Positions 1 through 7,217 are shown, counted from the first letter of the stretch. The stretch is DNA of 64,000 bases from Cytobacillus purgationiresistens (GCF_030813235.1 NZ_JAUSUB010000010.1:62001-126000), one strand, 5' to 3'. Numbers and translations are program-made. Notes: generated by a model not told the origin, from the sequence alone.

Positions 1-1488
1 GATGAACTCCTGCGCAACGTTCGCATCAGCAGCGATAACATCCGGTTGCCAAAGTTTAACCTTATCGACAATTACTTCGAAATAATCATCTATTGGTAAA
101 CGTTGCACAAATGAATCTATAACGTAGATGGTGCCGTTCTCTTTATGTCTTGCAACAACGTGTAGTGCCGAATAATCTCCGCGCTCTCTTCCGAAAGCAA
201 AGTCGAGTCCCATCGATATGAGAAATTCGTCCGATAGGAAGTTATATAGCTTTCCACCTTCGTTCCAATAAGTAAAAGTATCCGGATTAAAAATCATCGA
301 TTCTTCATCGATTGGATTATTCATGTACTCCGTATTGAATGCTTTGCTGCCATTGTCCCATTTCCACGTCATCAACTTCCATAACGGCTGTACTTCCGGC
401 CATAGCACGCGACTACCAGCCAGCATTTCCGCCTCGTTATCCGCATAAAACGCCAACGCATCAGCAAGCCGATTCGGATTTTCTCGGTCAATATAAATAA
501 GCCGGCACTGTTCCCAAAGGTCAGCCCGACTCGGTTGATCGATTATTGCGCGATATACTTTCGATTGAAAGTCCGAGCGATTGTATAAAACTTGCATTAA
601 AAGTGCGTCAAAATGGACGGTAGTCCCCATGTAGACGAAGGCTGTCCGCTTGCCTTTCGGATCACCTAACGGAATGACGGTCTGCGAAAACCAATCGCGC
701 AATGACTGTCGTTGTTCGGGCGTAGATGCGTTCCCTCCTGGTCGTGCGTCCTCTAAGTCATCAAGGACGATTAAATCCGGACGTGAGCCATTCCAGTTAC
801 GTCCACGCAGCGCTTGACCAGTCGAAGCCGCTTCAACTAACGCCACTTGCTTGCGGTAATCACCGTCAGTATAATGCCATGCGATAAATCCTTCGCCGTT
901 ATCCTGGATGTTCGACTGATCCTTCGGCGATAGCAAGGGACCGAAATCCTCGCGTAGCTTTCGATTAAACTTAAGCTGATTACGAATCCATTCCATGTTT
1001 GCCTTCGATACTTTCGGCGTTTCTGAAATGATTATTACGTATTTACGCAAGCGATAAACAAGCTCATGGACCGGAAAGGCTTTCGATAAGTAAGTCGACT
1101 TTGCGTGCGAACGAGGTGCTGCCGCAGCAATCTTCGCGTTGACATGATCAGTTGAAACTACGTTGATGATGCTCGCTATCTCTTGGTGAAAGTCGGGCGC
1201 TTCGTCAACGCGAGTTATATCGAAGCCTTCCCAATTGCCGTCGTTATCAGGATTACGCGCATCGCTGAAATATTCGATTGAAAACTCGAGTAAGTTTCCT
1301 TCGCAACGGTTAATACGGTTAAGCCGTTCTAGTTCGCTCGATTTATCGAAATAAGTAATCGCTATGTCTTCCGGCATATCAAGAACATCCGGATGATCAG
1401 CGTCAAGCTCCGCCAGGAATGATTCGTAAGTATCTATTAATTCCGCACGCTCTTTCCGTGCAATCCATCGATTATTAACCCACGCCAA
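1..1488 (-). CDS. terL: Phage terminase large subunit (3' end outside window)
   Basis: ATPase-nuclease that packages phage DNA into the prohead. The start is a TTG at 1488 with an AAGGAGG site 8 nt upstream; the gene runs off the left edge, so about 496 codons are visible. A Walker A-like PRSHAKST lies near residues 125-132, a Walker B LIVLDDLED near residue 240, and a nuclease-type DFAFGRERGDYS near residue 428. This order is typical of terminase ATPase followed by an RNase H-like nuclease. The small subunit (2679-3068) lies upstream on the same strand, but an opposite-strand recombinase gene separates the two. Family assignment is firm; the C-terminus is unseen. Confidence 0.9.
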   Translation of the reverse strand, partial: MAWVNNRWIARKERAELIDTYESFLAELDADHPDVLDMPEDIAITYFDKSSELERLNRINRCEGNLLEFSIEYFSDARNPDNDGNWEGFDITRVDEAPDFHQEIASIINVVSTDHVNAKIAAAAPRSHAKSTYLSKAFPVHELVYRLRKYVIIISETPKVSKANMEWIRNQLKFNRKLREDFGPLLSPKDQSNIQDNGEGFIAWHYTDGDYRKQVALVEAASTGQALRGRNWNGSRPDLIVLDDLEDARPGGNASTPEQRQSLRDWFSQTVIPLGDPKGKRTAFVYMGTTVHFDALLMQVLYNRSDFQSKVYRAIIDQPSRADLWEQCRLIYIDRENPNRLADALAFYADNEAEMLAGSRVLWPEVQPLWKLMTWKWDNGSKAFNTEYMNNPIDEESMIFNPDTFTYWNEGGKLYNFLSDEFLISMGLDFAFGRERGDYSALHVVARHKENGTIYVIDSFVQRLPIDDYFEVIVDKVKLWQPDVIAADANVAQEFI

Positions 1489-1516
1489 ATTGTCGCCCTC
1501 CTTTCGTTTATTTACG

Positions 1517-1545
1517 TTGACTTTCGTTTTCACAGCGTTTATAAT
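1517..1545 (+). promoter_or_regulatory. Sigma-A-type promoter for the small recombinase
   Basis: TTGACT (1517-1522) and TATAAT (1540-1545) are separated by 17 bp and lie 30 bp upstream of the recombinase start. It fires away from the terminase genes. Confidence 0.75.
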
Positions 1546-1574
1546 GAATGTAACAAAACAATGAGGTGATTACA

Positions 1575-2129
1575 TTGAGTAACGCGGTGGATGCGATTAA
1601 AACAAAACGCGATATTGAGCGCATGAAAAAAGCCCTTCACGGGCGAGATCGTTTGTTGTTCGTTATAGGTGTATCTTTCGGTTTGCGTATAAGCGACTTG
1701 CTTACGTTGAAGATTGGCGACTTACGTAATAAAACGCATTTGACCGTCGTTGAGAAAAAGACGACTGGTACACGTAAGCAACGAAAGCCCCGCCGCATTA
1801 AACTGAGCCAAACGGTGGTTGCCGAGGTTAAAGCGCTTGGCGGTCATAACGACGATTACTTGTTTCAATCGCGCAAAGGCGTCAATCAGCCAATCAGCCG
1901 CGTCCAAGCTTACCGCATACTCAACGATGCTGCCGAACGTGCTGGCATTGACGTGAATATTGGAACGCACAGCTTACGGAAGGCGTTCGGCTGGCAATTG
2001 TATAACAAAGGCATCGACGTGACACGTATTATGGAAATCTTCGGCCATTCAACGCCGGCAATGACGCTTAAGTATATCGGAATCACATCGCAAGAAATTG
2101 ACGATGCATACGAAGCTATCGAGGTTTAA
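1575..2129 (+). CDS. Small tyrosine recombinase (catalytic domain only)
   Basis: Site-specific recombinase of the phage integrase/XerCD family. The TTG at 1575 is preferred because a GAGGTGA site lies 5 nt upstream; the protein is then 184 aa. Catalytic-domain motifs are all present: R in SFGLRISDLL, HSLRK, the second H in FGHSTPAMT and the nucleophile Y in LKYIGI. The N-terminal core-binding domain of full-size integrases (usually 350-400 aa) is absent. It is transcribed alone, opposite to the terminase genes. Short recombinases of this kind may resolve multimers or assist integration; that role is inference. The main integrase is expected near the other attachment site, left of the window. 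Confidence 0.85.
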   Translation: MSNAVDAIKTKRDIERMKKALHGRDRLLFVIGVSFGLRISDLLTLKIGDLRNKTHLTVVEKKTTGTRKQRKPRRIKLSQTVVAEVKALGGHNDDYLFQSRKGVNQPISRVQAYRILNDAAERAGIDVNIGTHSLRKAFGWQLYNKGIDVTRIMEIFGHSTPAMTLKYIGITSQEIDDAYEAIEV

Positions 2130-2148
2130 GACCCTCGGCGGCTTTTTA
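2115..2148 (+). terminator. Terminator overlapping the recombinase stop codon
   Basis: CGAGG and CCTCG arms around TTTAAGAC, extended by further weak pairs, are followed by a CTTTTTATTTT run. The recombinase stop codon lies in the loop. Confidence 0.55.
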
Positions 2149-2374
2149 TTTTGCGTAAACACAATAAAGCCGGCAACAGGGCGGTTGTCAGTTTCGTTCT
2201 GATTACGCTTTATTACGATAAAGCCAAAGTGAAAATTTGATTCGCGTATTTAAAAACCACTAGGGCAGATGTTTTTAGTCTGACCCACCCCCGGCCCTAT
2301 TTTCCTCGGGTTTATTCTGAATATAATATACATACTTTCGAATATTAAATGTATCGTTTATTACTTTTGTTACG

Positions 2375-2607
2375 TTAGGCATTCGCAACAAACAGCGTCG
2401 CATCAACATTCGTAGCATACTCAGGCATATCATTCGCATACATACGTTTATGCATCGATAAGAATCGCGATATAGCAACGTTTGGCAATCATCCATATCC
2501 GCAACCCCTTGCATAGAATCCTGCATAAAGTTAGCGATTAATATCTGCGGAATCAAAGCGAAGAGAGGGTCACGCGCCAGCAGTGCGAGGCTAGTAAATC
2601 AACGCCC
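2375..2607 (-). pseudogene. Possible frameshifted remnant gene in the terL-terS gap
   Basis: Within the roughly 530-bp space between the recombinase and terS, one minus frame is open from about 2607 and reads into residues such as QGVADMDD. Near 2488 the sense-looking reading moves to another frame (LPNVAISRFLSMHKRMY and onward) and ends at TAA 2375. Neither half alone has a good ribosome binding site. The joined reading looks like ordinary prophage coding sequence, so a decayed gene is possible. The product is not recognised. The rest of the gap shows no clear feature; a packaging (cos/pac) site could lie here but cannot be seen by eye. Confidence 0.3.
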
Positions 2608-2678
2608 TAAGTCCGAATTAGTCCGTAACTATTTACGCAATCTATCCGCATTCTTTCTTATTTATATAACCTACGATT

Positions 2679-3068
2679 TTACTTATCGGACTGCCTTCGC
2701 TGCCTCATCGCTTCAATTTGCGCTTTCATAGAATCAATATCCGTTTGACTTCCGTTTTTATTATCGACCTCTACTTTCTCCGTCAACATTCCGTGCATTT
2801 GCAATATCGTTCTAAATGCCGCTGCGTTTCCGGTTTCAATAATATTATCGAGCATAGAATCGAACATTTCCGGCAGACGATCCGTTGTCTTGCGCACAAC
2901 TTCCTTCTTAAGCGCGTCGTTAAATTCGTCTTGCTTCTTCCATTCGAACAGCGTCGACTTTGCGATTCCGACTTCCTTTGCGATTTGCTCGTATGTTAAG
3001 CCTCCGCGTTTAGGCACGCTCAAATACTCGATAGCAGCGATTTGCTTCTCGCTCAATTGTTTCGCCAT
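2679..3068 (-). CDS. terS: Phage terminase small subunit
   Basis: DNA-recognition subunit of the packaging motor, 129 aa. An N-terminal helix-turn-helix (LTYEQIAKEVGIAKSTLFEWKK, about residues 24-45) is followed by a helical region and a charged C-terminus, typical of phBC6A51-type small terminases. Start ATG 3068 has a GGGAGGATGAGAA site. It is upstream of terL on the same strand. Confidence 0.85.
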   Translation of the reverse strand: MAKQLSEKQIAAIEYLSVPKRGGLTYEQIAKEVGIAKSTLFEWKKQDEFNDALKKEVVRKTTDRLPEMFDSMLDNIIETGNAAAFRTILQMHGMLTEKVEVDNKNGSQTDIDSMKAQIEAMRQRRQSDK

Positions 3069-3133
3069 TTCTCATCCTCCCTTCGTTTATTCAACGCAAA
3101 TAAAGACGCCCTATTGGACGCCCTCCTGTTCCG

Positions 3134-3193
3134 CTATCCATTCAGTCCGAGTTCTTTAGCTTCCAACATCAGCGCAACCCATTCCGCCTCCAC
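3134..3193 (-). CDS. SinI-like micropeptide, 19 aa
   Basis: A GTG start at 3193 follows an AGGAGG site 6 nt upstream and opens a 19-residue ORF containing EWVALMLEAKELGL. This matches the start of the SinI dimerisation motif (known form: xEWVELMxEAKExx), which in SinI binds the repressor SinR. The peptide stops where SinI continues into its second helix. It could act as a minimal anti-repressor or be a decayed SinI-domain gene. No SinR-type partner is obvious nearby; the two HTH_36 proteins and the XRE proteins of the prophage are candidates only. Confidence 0.55.
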   Translation of the reverse strand: MEAEWVALMLEAKELGLNG

Positions 3194-3201
3194 TAGCGTC
3201 C

Positions 3202-3260
3202 TCCTCTCGTTTACAATAAATTACCTACAACGATATATCAACGAAAATAAAGACGAATAC
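3202..3260 (-). promoter_or_regulatory. Candidate promoter for the SinI-like micropeptide
   Basis: On the minus strand, TTGATA and TATTGT are 17 bp apart just upstream of the micropeptide ribosome binding site. Hexamer fit is moderate. Confidence 0.35.
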
Positions 3261-3267
3261 GATACGC

Positions 3268-3429
3268 TTAAGCCTTGATATAAGCTCCATAACGCTCTAA
3301 GAACTCAATAACGATTGACCTCTCGTCGGCATTGCGGCTAAACAAGCAATCCTTAGCAAGTGCTTCGGGCAATCCGTACTCCTTCAATGTTTCTACGTAC
3401 GCCTTCTCTTCCGGTAAGTAATCTAACAA
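3268..3429 (-). CDS. Small acidic phage protein, 53 aa
   Basis: TTG start at 3429 with AGGAGG 7 nt upstream. The product is 53 aa, rich in Glu, Leu and Tyr (begins MLDYLPEEKAYVETL, ends RYGAYIKA) and looks all-helical. No family is recognised. It lies between the iteron region and the SinI-like peptide on the same strand. The strong ribosome binding site and reading frame support it being real. Confidence 0.6.
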   Translation of the reverse strand: MLDYLPEEKAYVETLKEYGLPEALAKDCLFSRNADERSIVIEFLERYGAYIKA

Positions 3430-3478
3430 ATAGGTTCCTCCTTCCTTAATTCCCGTTAATGGGAGTCGGGCGATAGCT

Positions 3479-3495
3479 GGTACGGAAATCGTACC
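3479..3495. repeat. Solo GGTACG-N5-CGTACC palindrome
   Basis: A perfect 6-bp inverted repeat around GAAAT. The same core recurs twice in the tandem array at 3663-3717, 170 bp away. Likely a protein-binding site. Confidence 0.7.
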
Positions 3496-3565
3496 GATGG
3501 TTATCGCTTTGTTATTCTCTATCGCTAACGCTCTTTCTTTTGCGTCAAATACTTATATTAATAAA

Positions 3566-3613
3566 TCGTGGCGACATATATGAGCGTAAGCGAATATGTG
3601 GCGCAATGTTTAT
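3566..3613 (-). other. Conserved stem element E1 downstream of an HTH_36 gene
   Basis: On the plus strand CGTGGCGAC and GGCGCAATGTTTA flank a variable hairpin with ACATAT/ATATGT arms. The same flanks with a different, complementary stem (CAATAG/CTATTG) occur at 39,276-39,315. Both copies lie just downstream of an HTH_36 gene. Conserved flanks with compensatory stem changes suggest a structured RNA or a replication or regulatory site. Confidence 0.5.
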
Positions 3614-3662
3614 AAGGCTTTATTATTAATGCTTTATAAGTAAAGATATATAGAGTACACTT

Positions 3663-3717
3663 ATCGTACTAGGGTGGTACGGAAATCGTACTAGGGTAGT
3701 ACAGAAATCGTACCACC
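3663..3717. repeat. 22-bp iteron array beside an HTH_36 gene
   Basis: Two full 22-bp direct repeats (3663-3684 and 3685-3706), differing at two positions, plus the start of a third at 3707. Each joins ATCGTACTAGGGT to GTACGGAA or GTACAGAA, so palindromic GTAC-GAAAT-GTAC cores form across unit borders. The period is about two helical turns. The array abuts the 3' end of the winged-helix gene 3723-4157. Confidence 0.7.
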
Positions 3718-3722
3718 TACCG

Positions 3723-4157
3723 CTATAATAGCTCCGCCAACTCTTCCGACTCGTCCACAACGGCTTCTTTACGCTGATACCTCTTCGCCAGCTCAACGCC
3801 AAACTTACGATAAAACGCGTCCTCATCATCGATCGGCGGCTTGAATACGTAGCAATTGTTGTCCCAGCCGTTATCATTCGCATGTGTCACGCGCTTTATC
3901 AACTCAAGGTGTTCCAGCGCCTTCAATGCGTTGCTGACCGTCCCTTTAGAGCCGATTCCTGTCTCGCGCATGATAGAAGACCAGCTCGGCCAAGCGTAGC
4001 CATAGTCGGCATTGTGACGCTGTAATAAATAACGATATACTCGCTCGGCTGTCGGATTGAACTTCGGATGCCTTACATATAGAGTGCATACGGCTGTTGG
4101 AATCGCCGCAAATCCTTTTGTCGTATCGAATGGCAATGCTCGCTTCTGTTCGCTCAT
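3723..4157 (-). CDS. HTH_36 winged-helix protein, replication-initiator-like
   Basis: 144 aa. The central part (GYAWPSWSSIMRETGIGSKG and following VSNALKALEHLELI, about residues 53-88) fits the HTH_36 winged-helix pattern of plasmid and phage replication or regulatory proteins. The C-terminus is charged. Start ATG 4157; the upstream AGGAGAG site is weak but usable. Iterons lie directly at its 3' end and a similar protein is encoded at 39,392-39,802, also followed by the conserved stem element. A role in origin binding or control of its own region is inferred. Confidence 0.65.
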   Translation of the reverse strand: MSEQKRALPFDTTKGFAAIPTAVCTLYVRHPKFNPTAERVYRYLLQRHNADYGYAWPSWSSIMRETGIGSKGTVSNALKALEHLELIKRVTHANDNGWDNNCYVFKPPIDDEDAFYRKFGVELAKRYQRKEAVVDESEELAELL

Positions 4158-4194
4158 TTACTATCGCTCTCCTTCGTTCACTAATTGACGCATC

Positions 4195-4392
4195 TTAGCG
4201 CTCTAATAATTCCGCTTTTGCCAACGCTTTACGCGCGTCGTATTCGTCTAAATATCGTTTTAATTCGTCTGTACGTTCGAAAACCCACATCCGATTGCCC
4301 GTGCGTTTGTGTAGCGCTGTATATTTATAGCGAAGACCATTCGCCTTGAGGAAGTGCATTAATGTCGTTGAATAGCAGAAAAACTCGATCAT
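4195..4392 (-). CDS. DUF5659-like small phage protein
   Basis: 65 aa (IEFFCYSTTLMHFLKANGL and later MWVFERTDELKRYLDEY). The pattern of an early CYS, a G-L-R-Y region and a W-x-F-E-x-T segment resembles DUF5659, a small phage and plasmid family of unknown function. The ATG at 4392 directly follows the stop of the HNH gene, and its ribosome binding site lies inside that gene, so the two are translationally linked. Confidence 0.65.
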   Translation of the reverse strand: MIEFFCYSTTLMHFLKANGLRYKYTALHKRTGNRMWVFERTDELKRYLDEYDARKALAKAELLER

Positions 4393-5301
4393 TTATCTAA
4401 CCTCCGTTAAATTATCGTTAGGATTCGCATGACAGTCGTATACATATTCGCGATATTCAGCGAAGGTCATTCCGTTAAGCCCCGCAATGTATTCAACAGC
4501 TTTATTGAATAACTCCGGTTTAACTTCGAATCGGTCACCATTGTCCTCGTACCATTCAAATAAATTTCTTGCGTTTTTAGATGAGTTAATGCGCTGCCAT
4601 ATAGGAAGCATATTTGCTTTAGTAGTTCCTCCGTGTCCAACCGCTAATGGGATTATATGGTCGAAATGTAGTGGAACGTCCTTACCAGTAAACGCACATT
4701 TACCTTCGAATTTTTGAAGAACTTCCTCTCTGTCATCACCTGTAAAATCATTAACCAAGGCTAATAGACGACTTCTCCTTCTTCTTGAGCATTCGTAGTC
4801 TTTTCGAACTAAATAGTCAGGGTTATTGATAAATGATTGTTGGTGGTATAGCTTAATAAGTAGTTCATAATTATCTAAGAGACATAGTTTATTAGCGTTC
4901 AACGTTAGTATAGTATTACCCATCCCAACGGTTTTCTCTAGATACCTTTTCGCCAATAACTCGGATAAAATACTGTCTGACGCACTCTTTACTTTTATAG
5001 AAAATGAAGGTACAGTAAAATTAGCCAATGCAACTCTTAATAAATCTATAGACTCGGGCGTCAAGTCATCTATCGAACTTAGTAAACTGTCTACGAATAT
5101 AGGAGACTCTCGCTTTCGTAAAGCTTCTATAAATCCTTCATATCGCGTAATTTTACTTTGACAACGAGGACATTCAAATGTTCCCTCTCGGCTATTAAAC
5201 GTCTCTCCCTCGTGAGAATTAAACATCATCCATAATATAGGGTATGTTGCGTAGATATCATCGCAAATATTACAATATTCAATCTCTCCATTGATCGCCA
5301 T
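4393..5301 (-). CDS. HNH endonuclease with zinc ribbon
   Basis: 302 aa from ATG 5301, chosen over an in-frame GTG at 5313 because the AGGGAG site is better spaced. Two CxxC pairs near the N-terminus (CNIC, CPRC) suggest a zinc ribbon. A C-terminal HNH core (CAFTGKDVPLHFDHIIPLAV followed by N and H/N residues near LPIWQRINSSKN) supports metal-dependent DNA cleavage. It may be a free-standing homing endonuclease or a phage nuclease. Its DNA is more AT-rich than its neighbours, in keeping with mobility. Confidence 0.75.
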   Translation of the reverse strand: MAINGEIEYCNICDDIYATYPILWMMFNSHEGETFNSREGTFECPRCQSKITRYEGFIEALRKRESPIFVDSLLSSIDDLTPESIDLLRVALANFTVPSFSIKVKSASDSILSELLAKRYLEKTVGMGNTILTLNANKLCLLDNYELLIKLYHQQSFINNPDYLVRKDYECSRRRRSRLLALVNDFTGDDREEVLQKFEGKCAFTGKDVPLHFDHIIPLAVGHGGTTKANMLPIWQRINSSKNARNLFEWYEDNGDRFEVKPELFNKAVEYIAGLNGMTFAEYREYVYDCHANPNDNLTEVR

Positions 5302-5351
5302 AACTAAAACCACTCCCTCTTTAACTAACTAGGACTACCATTTCGGGTGTA

Positions 5352-5609
5352 TTAAACCTTTTCGTAAGTCTGCTCGAATATGTCCGGCTTGCACGGATAA
5401 AACTCGCCAGCAACGCCGCGAATAATATAGTCGCCAACTTGCGCTGACATAAGGCCTTCTAGCGTGTCTATCACTAGTTCAGTCGTATCGCTATTGCTAT
5501 AACGAACGACTAGCACATTGTCAGCAAAATCGGATATTTGCGTTATAGAATCCGCATCATCAGTAAATTGAATCGCCTCTACTTCAACGGGCTTTTTACG
5601 ATATCTCAT
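5352..5609 (-). CDS. Conserved phage protein of the YRKKPVxVEA type
   Basis: 85 aa. It opens MRYRKKPVEVEAIQF and carries GDYIIRGVAGEFYPCKPDIF near the end, a signature common in small proteins of Firmicutes phages. Molecular function unknown. The ATG overlaps the stop of the upstream 171-aa gene (ATGA), so the two are probably translated together. Confidence 0.7.
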   Translation of the reverse strand: MRYRKKPVEVEAIQFTDDADSITQISDFADNVLVVRYSNSDTTELVIDTLEGLMSAQVGDYIIRGVAGEFYPCKPDIFEQTYEKV

Positions 5610-6118
5610 TTTACACCACCGTCCTTAAACCACGCGCGAGGCTGTGTCCGATTACTAGTCGTTGTCACGCTTCCGCTACCAGTTCCGTATTTCCTTACGT
5701 GTTCGGGGATGTCTCCCGCCGTATTCGGATGAGTCATTATAGGGGCAAACACATAATCACTGCCGTCAATAACGTCGTCAACGTTTTCGTACGGAAATAC
5801 ATGACCGCCTTTGTGACGTCCTTGCATAATCGCTTGGACAACTTTCTCGGCATCCTCGGAACTGATCGGCAAATAGTTCGCCATTACTTCCGCAACTTTC
5901 GGTTGCTGCGCCGCTTCTAACTCACGCAACGCCTTCGTTGCTTCACGCGCCTCACGCTGAACGGCTTTAAGTCCCGTTAATGCTTCGGATACGTCCAAAG
6001 ATAATTTATACGTCAACTCTCCGATATCTTTCGTCTTCTCTGCGACAACTTCGATACCATCTGTGCGAGATTTACCCCAATTTTCTGCCGTCACAACTTC
6101 GCGCTTTTCTTCCGCCAT
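5606..6118 (-). CDS. Phage protein of unknown function, 170 aa
   Basis: ATG 6118 is preferred over ATG 6124 because AAGGAG is then 9 nt upstream. The middle is rich in Ala, Glu, Lys and Arg and is probably a coiled coil (KLSLDVSEALTGLKAVQREA onward). The C-terminal half has Tyr/Asp-rich and Gly/Ser/Thr-rich parts. No family recognised. First gene of a short transcript that continues into 5352-5609. Confidence 0.6.
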   Translation of the reverse strand: MAEEKREVVTAENWGKSRTDGIEVVAEKTKDIGELTYKLSLDVSEALTGLKAVQREAREATKALRELEAAQQPKVAEVMANYLPISSEDAEKVVQAIMQGRHKGGHVFPYENVDDVIDGSDYVFAPIMTHPNTAGDIPEHVRKYGTGSGSVTTTSNRTQPRAWFKDGGVK

Positions 6119-6145
6119 GTTCATCGACTCCTTTAAAGTAAAATT

Positions 6146-6230
6146 GCCGCCCCGAAGGACGGCTATGTAGACCGACGTTGGTCCGCGTGCATTGCGAAGA
6201 GGCGTCCGGTCATATACAATTTATGGCGGC
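6146..6230. other. Possible multibranch structured intergenic element
   Basis: In the non-coding gap 6125-6315, GCCGCC (6146-6151) can pair with GGCGGC (6225-6230). Inside, GGACG (6157-6161) pairs with CGTCC (6203-6207), GACC (6170-6173) with GGTC (6180-6183), and a CGC/GCG hairpin follows. This nested pattern could be a structured leader of the 5606-6118 gene or a small RNA. Hand pairing only. Confidence 0.3.
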
Positions 6231-6315
6231 TAACCAAACCGCTATTGATTCGCCCCAATTGCTCGGCAAGTCCGCCGGCTCATTTCCACGTCAAACGTGC
6301 GAATCTTCCCGTCAA

Positions 6316-6346
6316 TAAAATAAAAAGCCCGCCATAGCTGACGAGC
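6316..6346 (-). terminator. Rho-independent terminator, minus strand
   Basis: Read on the minus strand, GCTCG and CGGGC arms are followed by TTTTTATTTT. It is the second of two stacked terminators after the small genes at 6.5-6.9 kb. Confidence 0.55.
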
Positions 6347-6412
6347 GTGTAACCGTTTTTCTTTCTACATATATAAGGCAGACATTTTGACGAAAAGTAA
6401 GCCGTTGCAACG

Positions 6413-6434
6413 AAAAAAGCCCGCTGATGCGAGC
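6413..6434 (-). terminator. Strong rho-independent terminator, minus strand
   Basis: GCTCGC-ATCA-GCGGGC followed by six T on the minus strand, just after the zinc-ribbon gene 6478-6600. Confidence 0.75.
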
Positions 6435-6477
6435 CTATACTTGATTACAATATTTAACTCGACCAACAAATTATTAA

Positions 6478-6600
6478 TTACATTTCTCTTTTTACTTCGA
6501 TTTCCATACAGTTAGTACACCAAATATTACCCATATAGTCATACTTGTAGCTATTCTTTTTTCCTAAATCTAGTTCTTTTTCACAATGACTACACTCCAT
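6478..6600 (-). CDS. Small zinc-ribbon protein, 40 aa
   Basis: ATG 6600 with a GGGAGGT site. The 40-aa product has two CxxC knuckles (CSHC and CTNC) about 30 residues apart, a minimal zinc ribbon. Function unknown. It follows the 63-aa gene on the same strand and precedes a strong terminator. Confidence 0.65.
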   Translation of the reverse strand: MECSHCEKELDLGKKNSYKYDYMGNIWCTNCMEIEVKREM

Positions 6601-6671
6601 ATCTAGAACCTCCCTAATCTAAACATTGCTTAAAATGTTTATCAGCATGACTGTCAATCTGTTGTATAGCG

Positions 6672-6863
6672 TTAAAAATCTTTCATATGCGTAAAACCAC
6701 GTTTAGTTAGTTCTTCGTATACAGCATGAAGTAAATTTGTTTCATTGTCTAACTCTGCGCGTTGGAACCAAATTTTCAATTCTTTATCTGAAAGACTTGT
6801 TACCTTGTCCTCCATTATTTTTACTCGTTCTCTTTGTCTTTTCTCTAAATATTTTTTAAGCAT
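6672..6863 (-). CDS. Small basic phage protein, 63 aa
   Basis: ATG 6863 with AAGGGGGA upstream. The N-terminus is very basic (LKKYLEKRQRERVKIMEDK), followed by SLSDKELKIWFQRAELDNET, which looks helical. No family recognised. Confidence 0.55.
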   Translation of the reverse strand: MLKKYLEKRQRERVKIMEDKVTSLSDKELKIWFQRAELDNETNLLHAVYEELTKRGFTHMKDF

Positions 6864-7052
6864 GTAATAATCCCCCTTAATTTACACATCTCATGCATAA
6901 AATCCTGACAATCATATATATTTCAGATTGAACTACATTTAAGGATTCCGCTATTCAGTCTCTTTTTGAAATGGACAAAAGCACTCATCTCTATTCAATA
7001 TAATGCTTAGTGAGTTAATTAGCCATGATTTATTTTCCATTCTTACGCATTA

Positions 7053-7106
7053 TCAACAGTGTCGCTGCGATAACAATAACGGTAACGGTAACGGTAACGG
7101 TAACAT
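7053..7106 (-). CDS. Hexamer-repeat micro-ORF under the lytic-side promoter
   Basis: Directly downstream of a consensus promoter and an AGGAGG site, ATG 7106 opens a 17-codon ORF made largely of Leu-Pro pairs, because the DNA contains four tandem GGTAAC hexamers. In the +1 frame the same DNA encodes a hydrophobic segment (VTVTVTVTVIVIAATLLIM, then RKNGK and a stop), which looks like a small membrane protein tail but lacks a start codon. Either the Leu-Pro peptide is real, or a one-base change has put the start out of frame with a membrane peptide. Confidence 0.4.
   Translation of the reverse strand: MLPLPLPLPLLLSQRHC
7071..7104. repeat. Tandem GGTAAC hexanucleotide repeat
   Basis: TAAC followed by four exact GGTAAC units inside the micro-ORF. 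Unit-number changes keep the reading frame (two codons per unit). Confidence 0.85.
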
Positions 7107-7132
7107 TTCGTTCACCTCCTTTCTATACTTTA

Positions 7133-7161
7133 ATTATACGATATCGTATAAAGAATGTCAA
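7133..7161 (-). promoter_or_regulatory. Consensus promoter, minus strand, of the repressor switch
   Basis: On the minus strand TTGACA (7161-7156) and TATAAT (7138-7133) are 17 bp apart: a perfect sigma-A promoter. The operator palindrome fills its spacer and overlaps its -10. It drives the micro-ORF at 7053-7106. Confidence 0.85.
7135..7150. promoter_or_regulatory. Operator palindrome TATACG-ATAT-CGTATA
   Basis: A perfect 16-bp palindrome in the divergent promoter region. A partial copy (TTATCGTATAAT, about 7185-7196) overlaps the -10 of the repressor promoter. A near-identical copy is at 30,739-30,754 upstream of the primase gene. Probable binding site of the XRE repressor encoded alongside. 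Confidence 0.7.
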
Positions 7162-7167
7162 CACTTA

Positions 7168-7196
7168 TTGACGAAAAATATTCGTTATCGTATAAT
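7168..7196 (+). promoter_or_regulatory. Promoter of the XRE repressor gene
   Basis: TTGACG (7168-7173) and TATAAT (7191-7196), 17 bp apart. The -10 overlaps a partial operator copy, which suggests autoregulation. Confidence 0.8.
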
Positions 7197-7217
7197 TATT
7201 TTAGGAGGTGTTTCCGA

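Noticed and set aside
2275-2556. 93-codon minus-strand ORF in the terL-terS gap
   Set aside because: No ribosome binding site, Met/Arg/Cys-rich composition; better explained as one frame of a decayed gene.
3479-3717. CRISPR array
   Set aside because: Units are contiguous 22-bp direct repeats without spacers; no cas genes in the window.
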